Shown here in pieces: positions 12,790 through 24,867 of a stretch of 60,000 bases of DNA. Where the stretch lies: contig NC_079880.1 in NCBI RefSeq assembly GCF_029227915.1, positions 23,128,501 to 23,188,500 of the forward strand, written 5' to 3'. The notes under the pieces are model-generated. The model was not told where the DNA came from, did no database searches, and saw nothing but the letters and a program-made list of their open reading frames with translations. This DNA comes from Hydractinia symbiolongicarpus (lineage: Eukaryota > Cnidaria > Hydrozoa > Anthoathecata > Hydractiniidae). A program made the position numbers and the translations under genes. Each line of letters starts with the position of its first letter. Position 1 is the first letter of the stretch.

Positions 12790-13416
12790 TTTATTCGTTG
12801 CCTGTAATGTGTAGAACTTAATACGCTGATCAAAATAATGTATAGGATCATATGCTTTCGACAAACTCCCAAAGATATATAAGGTTTTAAAAATTTTGCT
12901 GACGTCAGCAATGGAAAACCCCTAAATTTTTTTTAGAAATTTGTATACCTGTTGCCTTCATCGTATAGATCTTGAAACGCTGATCAAGAAAATGTATAGG
13001 ATCATGTACTTTTGACAAACGGTTGCAGAGATATTAGGGTTTAAAGGTTTTTTGATGACGTCATTAACCCGTCTATTCTGAAACGAATTCGGGAACCCAG
13101 GTTTGAAAAAATTACCCAAATTGATCCTAGGTGGTCCCTAGTTACCCACGCGGTAAAAAATCATTGACGCCACCACCTTGTTTCCAAGTTATTTGGCCTC
13201 AAAGTTTTAGGTGCACTGTAATGGGTTCATTAATTTAATATAGGATATTGGCGTTAAAGTAGTGTTATTGACGTCGCGCCGTAACGTTAGAAAATTTAAC
13301 ATATTAGACATGCATTTTTCGGTTACTTCAAAGAAAATTTCGGTAAGATCAAAGGAAAATGAACATATCCACTTTGCCTGTTACAGACACACAGAACTGG
13401 CGTATTATTATATAGA
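12790..13416 (-). mobile_element. Helitron-like element, type B, 3'-truncated
   Basis: It starts TCTATATAATAATACG at 13416, immediately next to the CTAG end of type A copy 2. It follows the type B consensus through the GCTGACGTCAGC palindrome near 12897. It stops near 12790 where another TC-type end begins, so the hairpin terminus is missing. Confidence 0.6.
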
Positions 13417-15872
13417 CTAGTCGATAAAGCCCGTGGAAAAATGCACTTAGGCAGAAAAACAATTGAAAAGTTCTGTCATTTGAATTTTGATGACATCAGC
13501 AAATATTTCAGTATATTGAATATGCCTTTTACTAAAAAAAATAATCTGAAAATGCATAAAAAGAAAGTATATAAGTCATAATTTAACAAAAAAGTTCTTA
13601 AAATCTAACAAAAAATATCAAATGTCAAATCGCATGAAATCCTCCCAACAAAACTTCAGACAAAATATGAAAAACAACGGCGTGCAAGGTGTAAAATCTA
13701 GTTAGTAGAAAGTTACAACATTGACAGTCACAACCCAGACAGTTACGACAACAATAATAATAATGTCAGAAATAACACATCTCAAATATGTATACATCTT
13801 ATTATGTGATTATGTTGAAAACCTTCAATATTTTAATCTGAAATGTTGAAAAGAAAGGCTTGCAACAGTAAGCACAGATCTATGAAATAAGTTCTTTATG
13901 CATTTTAAACATTGTCTTTTTCCTAAATGCTTATACAACAATACAACCTGAACAACATAAAAAAGCCAAACTTAAACAAACCCAAAACACCAAAAAACAA
14001 AAAGTTAAACTTTGAAAAATCATTTATTCGGTTGCATACCATCCTCTCCCGCAAAAATATGCACAAAATGTAAAAATTAACCGGTTAAAAAAACAATTTT
14101 ATTGTCTCATGATCCGTACTGACTTTACCAAAAATTTTAAACTGAAATGTGGAAAAAGCAATGATCAAGGAGTAAATTTCAAATCAACAAAAATCATTAT
14201 TTTGAAAACATTGTATTATATGGTCTATTATATGGTCCTTCCTCACAAAAGTTTACAATAAATGTAGAACACAAAGGTTTATGAGGAGCAAATCAAAATA
14301 TGAACAAAAATCAGTTCAGTTGGCATGTTCTATATTGTCTTCACCCATAAAATCTTCCACCAAATTGATATGAAACCCATCAAATTCAACTCAGAAAAAG
14401 CAGTCATTTAAGTGCATACAAAAATACAACTTGTAGAATATCAAATTATTATTTTTAGTATATATACTTGCATATGGTCCTCCCTCACAACAGTTAAATT
14501 TTTGCACAAAATTTGCAACACAAAATACAAATTCTAAATAATTCCTATGGTTTTCCTCAAAAGTTTAATCAAAATATAAAAGATGAGAGGTGAGCGACAA
14601 AATCAAAGTTTGCAGAATTTAATTATTTTGGTATATATATATATGTCTATTGATATATGCCCTTTATCCAAAATGTGAAAAAGAAAAACAGTTTGCAACA
14701 AAATCAGTTATTCTGATGATATTGCATACACTTTTTCTCCACAAAAGTGTAAAAAAAGAATGGTTGTAGGAAATACTTCTGATTCAACAAAAATCAGTAT
14801 TTGCATCTTGTACTCATTAAATATTACCCAAAATTTCAAAAAACTGTGATTTGGAACGCATCAAATTTATAAATAGAGAGGGATCAGTCATTTCGGTATG
14901 TTGTACAGAGTCCTGCCCGGTAAGAATTTATACAAAATATAAAAAAAACACAAGTTTTTTCGGTGTTGTACTCCCTCAAAAAAGTTGAAACTTTTCTTAA
15001 TTGAGACAAAATGCCATAAACAAAAACATTTTAGTCAGAACATCTAGAACAACAAAAATCACTACACTTAAGGTACCAGAATTACTACATGTTAAATAAA
15101 AATCGTTTCGTCATATTGCATGTAACCGATGTATATATATAAGTTTAGTTACACAAAATGTGAAAAATACATTATTTGCATACACAAATTGTGAAAAATA
15201 CATTATTTGCTTAAAAACAGTCCTTAAACTCTTCTTAAATATTATGTAATACTTTTTTAAAAGTTGTTGTGGCTTGTTAATTTAAGCTTAAAATGTCAAT
15301 TAAAATAAGTTACAGTCACATTCTTAGCAAAGACCACTAAGATTAGCTTACATGTAAAAAGCAACATAAAACTGAAGCTAACATAAGGTAGCTACAGCAG
15401 CTAATAGCTGGTCACTTAAATATAAACTGGAGACTTAGCTAGGTATAAAGAACATGGCTACATACTTATAAATTCCTAGCTACCTAGCTAGTTGTTGTTG
15501 GTGTGGTTGATGCTAGCTAACAAACATGTCTCGCATCAATAATATCATCAAAACTTTAAAAAACATAAACAAACCTTTCTATACTTCATTTATATACCAT
15601 GCCCCTTTTTAAATGCTTTTGCAAAGATTTATTTTGAAGGCAAGAGAAGACAAATGCTTAAAAAGGACAGCCATCTTTTTTGCAAACACAATTTCCGTTA
15701 CTTTGTGCTAGAACTTCATTTAACAAACCACACAAAACTCGCGGCTTTTCAAGACAAAGAAGACATATTTTTTTCGGCAACATCAAAGATTTTTTTCGGC
15801 GACATCAAAGGAAAATGACGATATCAACTTTGCCTGTTACAGACACACGGAACTGGCTTATTAATATAGAGA
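13417..15872 (-). mobile_element. Complete Helitron-like element, type A, copy 2
   Basis: The 5' end on the minus strand is TCTCTATATTAATAAG at 15872, preceded by a host A. The 3' end is a GTGCATTTTTCCAC hairpin and CTAG at 13417-13420. Sequence from 13420 to about 13950 matches 1-399 inversely and 6040-6500 directly. The 5' region with 'ggcaacatcaaag' repeats matches the other type A 5' end near 8530. No transposition proteins are encoded. The 84-residue frame at 15680-15934 crosses the element end and is not a gene. Confidence 0.65.
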
Positions 15873-15874
15873 TA

Positions 15875-17740
15875 ACTACACTTATACATACACAAATTGA
15901 AATAGACAAAATAGGAAAGATCTTCTTGATGTAAAATAGCAAAAGAATATAACTTCCTTTGTTGCTGATGGTGATTTAGCTACAAATCTGTCAGGACGTA
16001 ATGCTCGACCCATAATTTATTAATAATGTTGATAACCAGTTAATGATAATACACCGCAGTGCTTTATTAAATGATAGAATTGTACTGATATTGATTAAAG
16101 AGGATTAAAATTTTTTAAAAGATTTTATCATCTAATGTTTTTGTTTTTTAAAAGTTCTTAACACCTATCTATTTATGTGCAACAGATATATTTGAAATTC
16201 TTAAACTTTATCTTTCGTAATGATTAACCATGCAAGCTTTTGAACAACCATCTGGAATCCAGCCAGTGGTGTTTTTTCGAAAGAATGAAACAATGAAACT
16301 CCACAATCCTAGCAAAGATTTAAAAAAAGTGTAATTCTGTTAACATATTATTATGAAATTGAAGCGATTTATACCGGATAGGTTTTGCTTTACTGACAGG
16401 CTTGCAAATAGTCTGTCCCGTTTGCAAACCGGGCAGCCAAACCTTTAACGAATCAAGATGGCGTTTACAACCATGACAGAACAAAAGCATCAGTTATTGT
16501 TGGTTTTTAATTAAGGAATGTTGTGCTCTTAAGTGTCACGTTAAACAGTCCAAAACAAAAAATTGTGACCAGTCCATAATGAAAGGTTTGTTGCATATTT
16601 TGACGACTAAAGTTCATGATTTTAAAAGTTACGCTCCTAGAAGTTTTCGTCTTTCGAAATCAACGTATGTGGCGACTGCTTTCATTCCAAAAGCTCTGTA
16701 GCTCTTTAACATCCTTATGTTCCCACTGAAGATATTCATTATTCAAAATTGAATTCATTAACTTTAGAATAACACAAATACAGGGACGTGAGAACATAAG
16801 CCGCTTCCATCAACTGGACAAATGCAATAAGTTTTTTAAGAGTACTAAGCAATTTTATTTTAAAAAAAACGGACAAACAAACTGGCCATGTTTCAGTACT
16901 AGTAGATTTTTCTACCATGGCTTTTATATATTTACACTAAGTTTTTAACATTAAAATAAGAATATCTAAACACCTATAGTTTTTAACCATTCTCAACATT
17001 CTTCACGGCTATAAATACTAACGTCATTTGTACTGTTCATATTTATAATTTGTACTAAGTCATGTCATAAAGAAACTATATACTATTGCAATATACAAAG
17101 TGTTTTTTCGATATATGTACAAAAATACACTAACAAATTGCCACCATGATGACATTTCCCCCACTTGTAAATTCAGACGGATGTGACTGCGTTGTATGAA
17201 TTTGGCTATAAAGCAAACGATATTTAAATTATAGATTTACATTACCATTAGAAAAGACATTTCGTAGTGCTCACGGTCAACAATTCGTCAAATAGAAAAA
17301 TTGCTTCAGCATTAAATTTTTTCGCTAAAACTTGATTGTCACTTTGGGCTAACGATGAGCTAACCATGACGCGCTAAGACCTTAACCCATAGTGTAAACG
17401 TGAAAATACTTGCCTAGCTCACAGCTGAGTTTGTCGTTAGCTCATCGTTATCCGATATTTTGAAATCAAAATTTTTGGATATTTTTTTTCCGGCTAACAG
17501 GGAAGTAAACTCACTTTCAGCAATCTTCAAGGAGAGCCGACATAAATCGTGCTCAAAGCGATTAATGTTTTTAAAAATAGTAGTATGTTTCGTTGTGAAA
17601 TGTCATTTTAAAACTAAAATAAAACGTTTGAGGCGTTTTTTTTTCGTAATTTTATTAATTCCTTTCTTTCCAGGCTACGTCGTCTTCTTTGAAGTAGTAT
17701 TAATAACATTTTTTCTGTCTAACTTTTTCTTTTTTGTCGC
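15875..17740. other. Intergenic DNA with no supported gene
   Basis: The only structure noted is a pair of inverted arms around 17349-17365 and 17442-17458 sharing CTAACGATGAGCTAAC. The 137-residue frame at 17460-17873 is low-complexity and hydrophobic until it enters the transposase remnant. Confidence 0.5.
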
Positions 17741-17759
17741 ATTAGATTTGGCTACAGAA

Positions 17760-19964
17760 GAGCTACCCATGGACCGTAATGTGAACGTGAAACGAAGACA
17801 TCAGGTACCCGCAGCTCAAAAATTGAAATCAACATCAGAGTGCTATGCAACAATTCAGCCCGTCGTTATGTGAAATACCAGTAAGTGTTGGTTAAAGTCA
17901 AAGCATAGTTATCCCAATTGTTGCCTGACATTTTCTCTAGGATTTGGTCGAGCAATTTGTGAAACGAAATTCCATTGATACTCAGATCAAAGATGGGAAA
18001 CCTGTCCAAAAGTGGTTAAGAAATTTCTTTAAACCCAATCGGTTAACGTTAAGAAAGGCTGAGATGATTTGTACGTCCCGAATCGGAAACACATCAAACC
18101 CCTTTTATTGTATATGACTTTTATGATACGCTTAAAAAAGTAATAGCGACAAATTAAGTAGCAGCGTTTCCATATAACATATATTGTCAGTCCCTCCCTA
18201 TTAAATTCAATTCATTTGTTAGATATATGAAGAAAATTCCGATGCTTGATGCCAGTCGTGCATATGGAATTGCGACGAGTCTGGCTTCCCAACCGATCCT
18301 TCGAAAGGAAATGTTGTTTGTGAAAAGGTGATATTGCAATATCATTGTCTAAGTAATATATTCCCGTGTTTTTAGGTCAATTGTCAAACATAATTTTATT
18401 TCCTCTGGATTTTGTAGGGAAAGCGTGCACTAAAACGGCCACCAGGAGCTGGACGAGAAAATATCACTGTTCTCGGCGTATGTAGTGCTTCTGGTTGCGT
18501 TCTTGACCCTTTAGTTATATTTAAAGGAAAAAATATGCAATCAAACCAAACTGGTATGAGGACGAGGTGCTTTCGAATACATTTTACAGAAAATCAAAAA
18601 GCGGTGAAGCTTTCGTAATTATCAGGCTAATAATTAACATTTATTAACAACGGAAAAAAATTATGTATATCTACTATGCATTTCAGGCTGGATGGACACG
18701 GAAGTGTTTGCAGATTGGTTTCGGTTTTACGCCGACAAAGTTAAGGAGAGGCCTCTTTTACTTTTTTCTAATGGGCACGTGACGCATATTTCAATACCGG
18801 TGATTCAAAGAGCTTTGGAGGACAACATTATCATTATAAAGATTCCCCCTTACGTTACGGATGTTCTGCAACCACTTAACTTAGCGTGCTTTGGGCCTCT
18901 TAAGCGTCGCTGAAAAACGTTGTTTCAAGAGCGCGTTAACAAGTTTGATGCTAAATGTAATTTAACAAAAGGAGATTTCGTAAACCAACTTTGTAAAATT
19001 TGGAGCGACGGTATGAAACCAAAGAATATCACCTGCGGATTTGCTTCCACTGGTAATTGCCTTCTTAGTTCACACGTTTGAGGTAATATAATAAAAGTTA
19101 AACTTCCTGCAGAGTGGGTAATCTACAAATTGATAGTCTTATACAAGGGACAGTATTTTCTTGGACTCTCTTATTTCGCCTAAACAATTCAATGACATTC
19201 AAGGGACAAATATTTTAGATGCTTTGGTAATAGACCGGATGTAGCTCCATTTGTGGAGAAGGAGCTACATCCACGTATTGGTAACCAATCGTTGGATGTC
19301 ATCACTACTCCAACCACTAATCAGGGAGCTACTACATCCACTGCTAATACGGAATCTGCTTCTTCCTTGTCCGCTCTATTTGCCACCCCTACAAACGAGA
19401 AAGAGAATGCGTTGGTTGAATTGCTGGGCCCGTATCCATACATGCTCCCGAAGGTTATAAATGGGTTCCCAATGGTTGGAAGTTGGAGCCTGTTGATGTT
19501 AACACAACGTTTGGAACGTGATATCTCGAAAAATTAAAAACGTGTGGAGGAAACAAGCGTACAACAACAAGATCCAAACTAGATTTTCGAGCAGATGTAG
19601 CACCTTGTTTCGTAACTTTTTTATTAACTGTGTTAAAACGCACATATATTTCACAACAATCTTATGACAGGTTGTTTCTCAAGAGGAGTTGCTTGTAGAA
19701 CTAAAGGAACAAGCTGAGAAGAAGAAGGAAGTAGAAAGACGAAAAGAAGCAAACAGGTTAAAAAAGTTGATCAAAGATCTGGCAAAGAAGCAAAAAAGTT
19801 CTTCTTCTTCTTCTTCTTCTTCTTCTTCTTCTTCGTCACCCGACTCACTATCTCCGCTCTCGTTCTCATCCTCAAATCCCTCGTTGTCTTCTTCACATTT
19901 TAGACCTAAGAAAAGCCTAGTAGTAGAATTTCTTTTTAATCTGTTCCAAAAATCGGATTTTTAA
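17760..19964 (+). pseudogene. Decayed intron-bearing DDE transposase gene (pogo/jerky/Tigger type)
   Basis: Pieces in order show a DDE_1 transposase. A helix-turn-helix region at 17941-18115 contains GKPVQKWLRNFFK and LTLRKAEM. The first catalytic block WNCDESGFPTDPSKG is at 18262-18310. The block KRPPGAGRENITVLGV follows at about 18430. The second (NGHVTHIS) and third (VLQPLNLACFGPLK) blocks are at 18765-18905, and a C-terminal tail reaches 19964. Blocks are separated by apparent GT-AG introns, for example about 18329-18417 and 18605-18687. Frames shift at least near 18100, 18250 and 18550, and a TGA follows the third block. The second and third catalytic Asp are Asn (codons 18770-18772 and 18878-18880). 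The last exon (about 19671-19964) encodes a lysine-rich helix and a 14-residue serine run. The host gene jerky and its kin derive from such transposases, but the frame breaks argue for a dead copy. Confidence 0.8.
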
Positions 19965-19969
19965 GCAAT

Positions 19970-22900
19970 GTTTGGCCTTTTTTCATTTGAATTATCTAAA
20001 CACCAGAAAATCTGTTGAATAAACTTTATTTTGCTACCAGAAATTTTAAACAGAATAGCTTCCGATGACGTCACAGGAAAAGTGCTGACTAAGTAAAAAT
20101 TTATTGCTGCCATTTTCTTCCTTATAGCATGTCAATAAGTGTGCCAAGTTTGAAACGCCCCCCCTTCTCTCTCTTACATTTTAGACCTAAGAAAAGCCTA
20201 GTATATTTAGGATTAAGATTTTTTTCAATTATTAATTATTAAATTCTGAGCATGTCGATAAACCAGAGAAATTTTTAATTTAGACAGCCGTGCAACCTCC
20301 TTAACCCTATTTAGGCCGGGCTATTTGGGGGCTCTTAAAAACCGGGAGGGGGGCAAAAAAAGCCTCCGTCCTCCAAAAACGATGAAGAAAACATGGTATT
20401 GTATTCAAACTTAGTACACATGTTGACTAAGTCATTGAAACATCATTGGGATAAAAAAAAATTGAATGACGCCATGCCGTCAGCGATGACGTCATCACAA
20501 AAAATAGAACGATTGAATATATGCCAAATTTGAAAAATTAATTTAAGACATATAGTAAAAGATGATAACCCATAAACAAATAAATATGTTTAAAAAACCT
20601 ATAAGTAACGCATAAAATGAATGTGAAACAATTTTTACAAAAAATTAAGTTTGTTTTTTTTGATTTTGGTGTGACGTCATATCAATTTTTTTTATATACA
20701 TACTCGTGGAGCTTATTACATTTGATGAAAAGTGAGAAAAGTTCAGCCCATAACATGGCGTATTTCAAAAGTTATCACAACAAAAGTGAGAGGGGGAGGG
20801 GGGATTTTTTTAGCCCTCCCACTCCGGCTCGAATAATGTTTAAGCGGACATTTTGACCTAAGTATCAAAAATCAATTTATGTTTTTGTCTAAACAACTGT
20901 TCACAATTATGTTAAAATATCAAAAAAGCCCTCTATTTAGTGAAATTTAAGTTCTTCAGGCGAAATTGTCTTTCCAAACTGTTTCATTACCAAATTGGGG
21001 GGAGAGGGCAGGGAAAAGAATAATATGAGCATGTCTAATGAATCTCCAAGGCGGACATACTTCTAAATTTTTGGTTACGTAGGTATCCGCTTTAAATATT
21101 TTTTTTTCATTTATTTACCTTCGAAAATGCAAGCAGCATTTTCAGTACATGTACAACAGTTTCAAGACACCAGCTTTGTAGAAATAATCTTTCTGCTACA
21201 GAGCACTTCTTCACTTCCTTCTAAACAAGAACCATCGAAAACAAATTCCAAGCTGTTCCTATCCTTAAACATTTTTTAGAGCACTTCGAAGTATCCTTTT
21301 GTGAGTACTCGTGGCTTAATTCATTTCTTATTCCTGTGCATAAAATCCTATGCTAAGAGCCCTAGAAAAGTGCCGTGTAAAGATTGACAGACGAATACAA
21401 ATAGAGTAGTCTAAAAATTAAGTAAATTTCCTGAAATTGCCATGCATTTACATTTGCAGTTCGTCCATGAAAGAGCCAAAATTCATAGTTTTGATCCATT
21501 TCGAGAAAAAATACTCTTTCGCATCGTATTAACGGAAAATTGGGAAGTTTCAAAATTATATTTTTACACAATCTCAACTTATTTTTCTGTGGTAGAAAAT
21601 TAAATTGTTACATAGCTTAATATCACCTGCTCAAATCTAAGGAACTGGTAATCAAGTGTGAAAAATGATCTTTTTTGCCGACATTTTTATGGTCTGGAAC
21701 TAGTTTAAAGCCATAAATTTATGTGAGATTTATGATGTTTTAGTTCTGTAAATTAAATGTCTGGAACTTACGAAATATAATCTAGTACTTTTGCTGGGCC
21801 TACAGCAGTTTGATAAAATGACTTTTAAATCGAACCTCAAAAAATAAATTTACGTATTTAAAAGTTATAATGAAAACGACATAGCAAATACGTTGAGAGG
21901 TCTCTCAATGTACTTGCAGTATTCTTTTCTTTAAAACTCAAAACTCAAAACGTCTAACTATGCTTTCTGAAGAAAGAAAAAAAAGGCCATCTATGCTTTG
22001 TCTACAACTTAACTTTAAATTTTATTATCTCACTTGTGAGCACCTTCGTTTCCAAGAATTTTTGGTTCTTTTCTCCAAACAAAGATAAGAATCCCAGGTA
22101 ATTGGAAACTTGCATCAAAATTAATACACCCGAATTGCATTCATATTTCTAAATGCGCCAAAACTACAAGAACAACCAGCAAAACCGATCGATAGTGATT
22201 TTTTGAGACGATTGAATCTTCTCACTCAGAGTCAAAAAGCTGGCTCAATCATATCCAGTAATGGTTAATCCTTGCTGGAAACGATTTTAGTCTTATTAAA
22301 CAACATTTCAAGGCATCACTTGACCAATACTCTGCAGTCGGTAGGCTGTAAGAGTTTTAATTTTGCAGGGGTGTTGGTCAAGTAACCAACGTGAAAATGC
22401 GCTAGCTGCGCTGTCCACAATGTCTGCTTTAAGGGACAATCCAACGCAAAGTATAAACATGACCAAAAAACCATGCAGTTATGGGCGTGCTGACGTCAGC
22501 GAAAATATCACCCTTTAAGGTGTTGCACATAACCAAATAACCTAAGATTCTAAGTCCCAAGACCGTTGTGAATAATGAAAAGGAAACTTGACAAATTCGG
22601 AGTGTATGTGACTTACATAGAAACTGCTTTCTCGATTGCTTGTGGTCGCGAACTTTAAAATTTCGCTCTTGCAATACTTTTAGTCCGGGATGAAAATAAT
22701 GTCCATCAACATTCAAGTGGTTAATTATATCTTAGAACTGCTAAACAAGTAATTTGCGAGTAGGTTATGTATTCGTAACTGAGAACGACATTTTAGCTGA
22801 AAGTGTTGTTATTTTTTGCTTTAAAAACTAATTTAACAAATGAATAACCTGTTGGGATTCTAGCTCTGAATTTACATCCATTTCGTATTCCACACAGTGC

Positions 22901-23120
22901 TTTCGTTATACTGGATTTTCCATTGTTAAATGGTTAAGATATGACGTTACGTAAAAGGGATCAACTGGTAATTCGTCACTTCTGGAATTTAGAAAAATTT
23001 GGAAAAACTTTATTCATCTTATAAACTCGACATTTTCGAACCTGTATTAAAACGCAAAGCAAATTAGAACAAAATGTTGACTAACTCGTGTTCTTTTTTA
23101 TCCTCGTCCCCAGGGTTTGT
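19970..23120. other. Intergenic DNA with no supported gene
   Basis: Two G-rich stretches (20330-20360 and 20790-20825) lie about 450 bp apart in a region that looks repeat-derived but shows no clear ends. A GCTGACGTCAGC palindrome lies near 22490. A short block near 22527-22562 recurs near 50280-50307. Frames are short and unconvincing. Confidence 0.45.
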
Positions 23121-23122
23121 TT

Positions 23123-23465
23123 CCGTGGATGATTAGAACATCTTGTTCTGTAACAGGATAGTCAACATGCAGCCGAACTCTTGAAATGTGTGGCCGAACG
23201 GCATAACACTTGGCCTAACGTTTTGATGTTCGGTTGCATATCCGCACGTGCGCAAGTTCGAACGTTTCAAATTATAAATGTTCGGCCGAACGTTTCAGAG
23301 AACGTTCGGACTTGCGGACGTGCAGATGTGCGGCCGAACATTAAAAAGTTTGGCCGAGTGTTATGCCGTTCGGCCACACATTTCAAAGGCTCGGCCACAC
23401 ATTTCAAGAGTTCGGCTGCATGTTGACTATTCTGTAACGGGACAAGATGTGCTTTTCAACCACGG
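23123..23465. mobile_element. 343-bp fold-back element built from GGCCGAAC words
   Basis: The whole stretch is a long imperfect hairpin. The left arm begins CCGTGG and runs through CAACATGCAGCCGAAC. The right arm ends with the reverse complement of both, closing CCACGG. It is visibly richer in G+C than its surroundings. The right arm carries an extra copy of a roughly 21-bp GGCCACACATTTCAA unit that the left arm lacks. Open frames at 23181-23426 and 23278-23505 are by-products of the repeat. A MITE or fold-back transposon is the simplest reading. Confidence 0.7.
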
Positions 23466-23469
23466 TAAT

Positions 23470-24590
23470 TTGTTGCCAATACCAAAAACGCTAGCGCTAA
23501 ATTGACGGATAAACAAGACCTTGGTACAGGCTGCTTTTTATAGCCAGTATATTGGTTACTATGAATAATCAATGAATATGTTTTTAATGTCCTATAAATG
23601 TTGGCTGACGAATTTTTTATAAGCAACCCAGTTGATAATACTGGGTTTAAATTTAGATCAAAATTAGTCCTTATATCTTCCTTCCCTCAGCTAGCAACTT
23701 TCCCAGTTGAACTATGACAAAAGTTTTCCAGGAAGAAATATGTTCTACGTTTAAAAAAATATATGATGTGTTTAAATATAATATAATTTTCCGAACTGTG
23801 TTGGTAAAATAAAGAAAATAACCAGCTAAGATCAAGAAAGGCCTTAGCAATGTAATGCCTGACCCAAGAGAGAGACTAATCTATTATTTTTCTTAAATGT
23901 GTTATATATTGCACAGATAGGGAGTCATTTAATAATTACATAACACATAAATTAACTATTTTGGGAATCAAAAGTCACAAAGTTATCACCTGCGTTCAAA
24001 ATGCCATCGGTATTTATCACCTTCTACAGAACAACGGCATAAATAATTTCAACATGACCTGCAATTTTTTGCAATACTTAAGCCTCGGTGAAACATGAGA
24101 AAATTAGGAAAATGAACCTCGTACCTAGAGCCTTTTTTCATAGGGTCAATAGAGGTCGCTTTCGAAAAGAAACAGAAACAGATATGAATTGTAGCGACTA
24201 CAATCTTATGTAATGTATGAGTAAAAGAATAAAAAAAGCATTCCTAATATGCGACTGTGACAATAACGTGTTTTCATCTGGAACCTTTTTCTGATCCAAC
24301 CAATATAGGCCTATACGATCTGGCGATTTAGTTTACGTATATTATTCGTCTTGTTAGCTTTAACACTCAACCCACAGTGATACATTAGAGGAAGAAACTC
24401 TTTTAAATTTTATTTCAGTTTTTTTAATCCAAATAAAAAATAATAGCAATTTGGTCATACAAAAACTAGCAAGAGATGTCTAAATACCGCAATCATAAAT
24501 TTTTGCGCATGTTTAAATCTAGCAAACGTATGTTGGACACACCTAATTTGCACGCACTCTGTAGAGGTAATATAAGAAAGAAACTTTATT
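23470..24590. other. Intergenic DNA downstream of the NLR gene
   Basis: I recognise no coding sequence, tandem array or mobile element terminus here. Confidence 0.5.
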
Positions 24591-24594
24591 CAGA

Positions 24595-24600
24595 ATTAAA
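24595..24600 (-). terminator. Candidate polyadenylation signal of the NLR gene
   Basis: AATAAA on the minus strand lies about 270 bp past the stop codon at 24868 and about 140 bp past the end of the out-of-frame repeat extension. It is the nearest canonical signal that I noticed. Confidence 0.4.
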
Positions 24601-24736
24601 ACTTTACACAATTTATACCATATCCTTTTTACATTCTTCTGACTTGTAAGTTCTTGTTTTTAGGCTTTTCTAACAGTTTCGCCGAGGTCGATGTTATAAG
24701 TATGTAAGATAAATTCAAACTTTTTAAATAAGGTTT

Positions 24737-24866
24737 TCACTGTAACAATTCGTTGATATGATCATCTGTTATGTCCATTTTTAAAAGTCTAGTCGTTTTA
24801 GTATGATTATTGAAGGCTTCTGTACTAAATTTATTGGTATGCATTACATTGAGGTCGACGCAAACT
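24737..24866 (-). pseudogene. Out-of-frame degenerate leucine-rich repeat after the stop
   Basis: Immediately beyond the TAG at 24868-24870 another reading frame stays open to a TGA at 24737-24739. It encodes an eroded version of the same repeat, including NKFSTEAFNNHTK and ITDDHINELLQ. This matches the NK...TEA...N.NTNK and LTDDHIK... pattern of the upstream repeats. Either the array once continued and a frameshift truncated it, or an alternative splice or allele restores it. Confidence 0.6.
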
Positions 24867-24867
24867 C

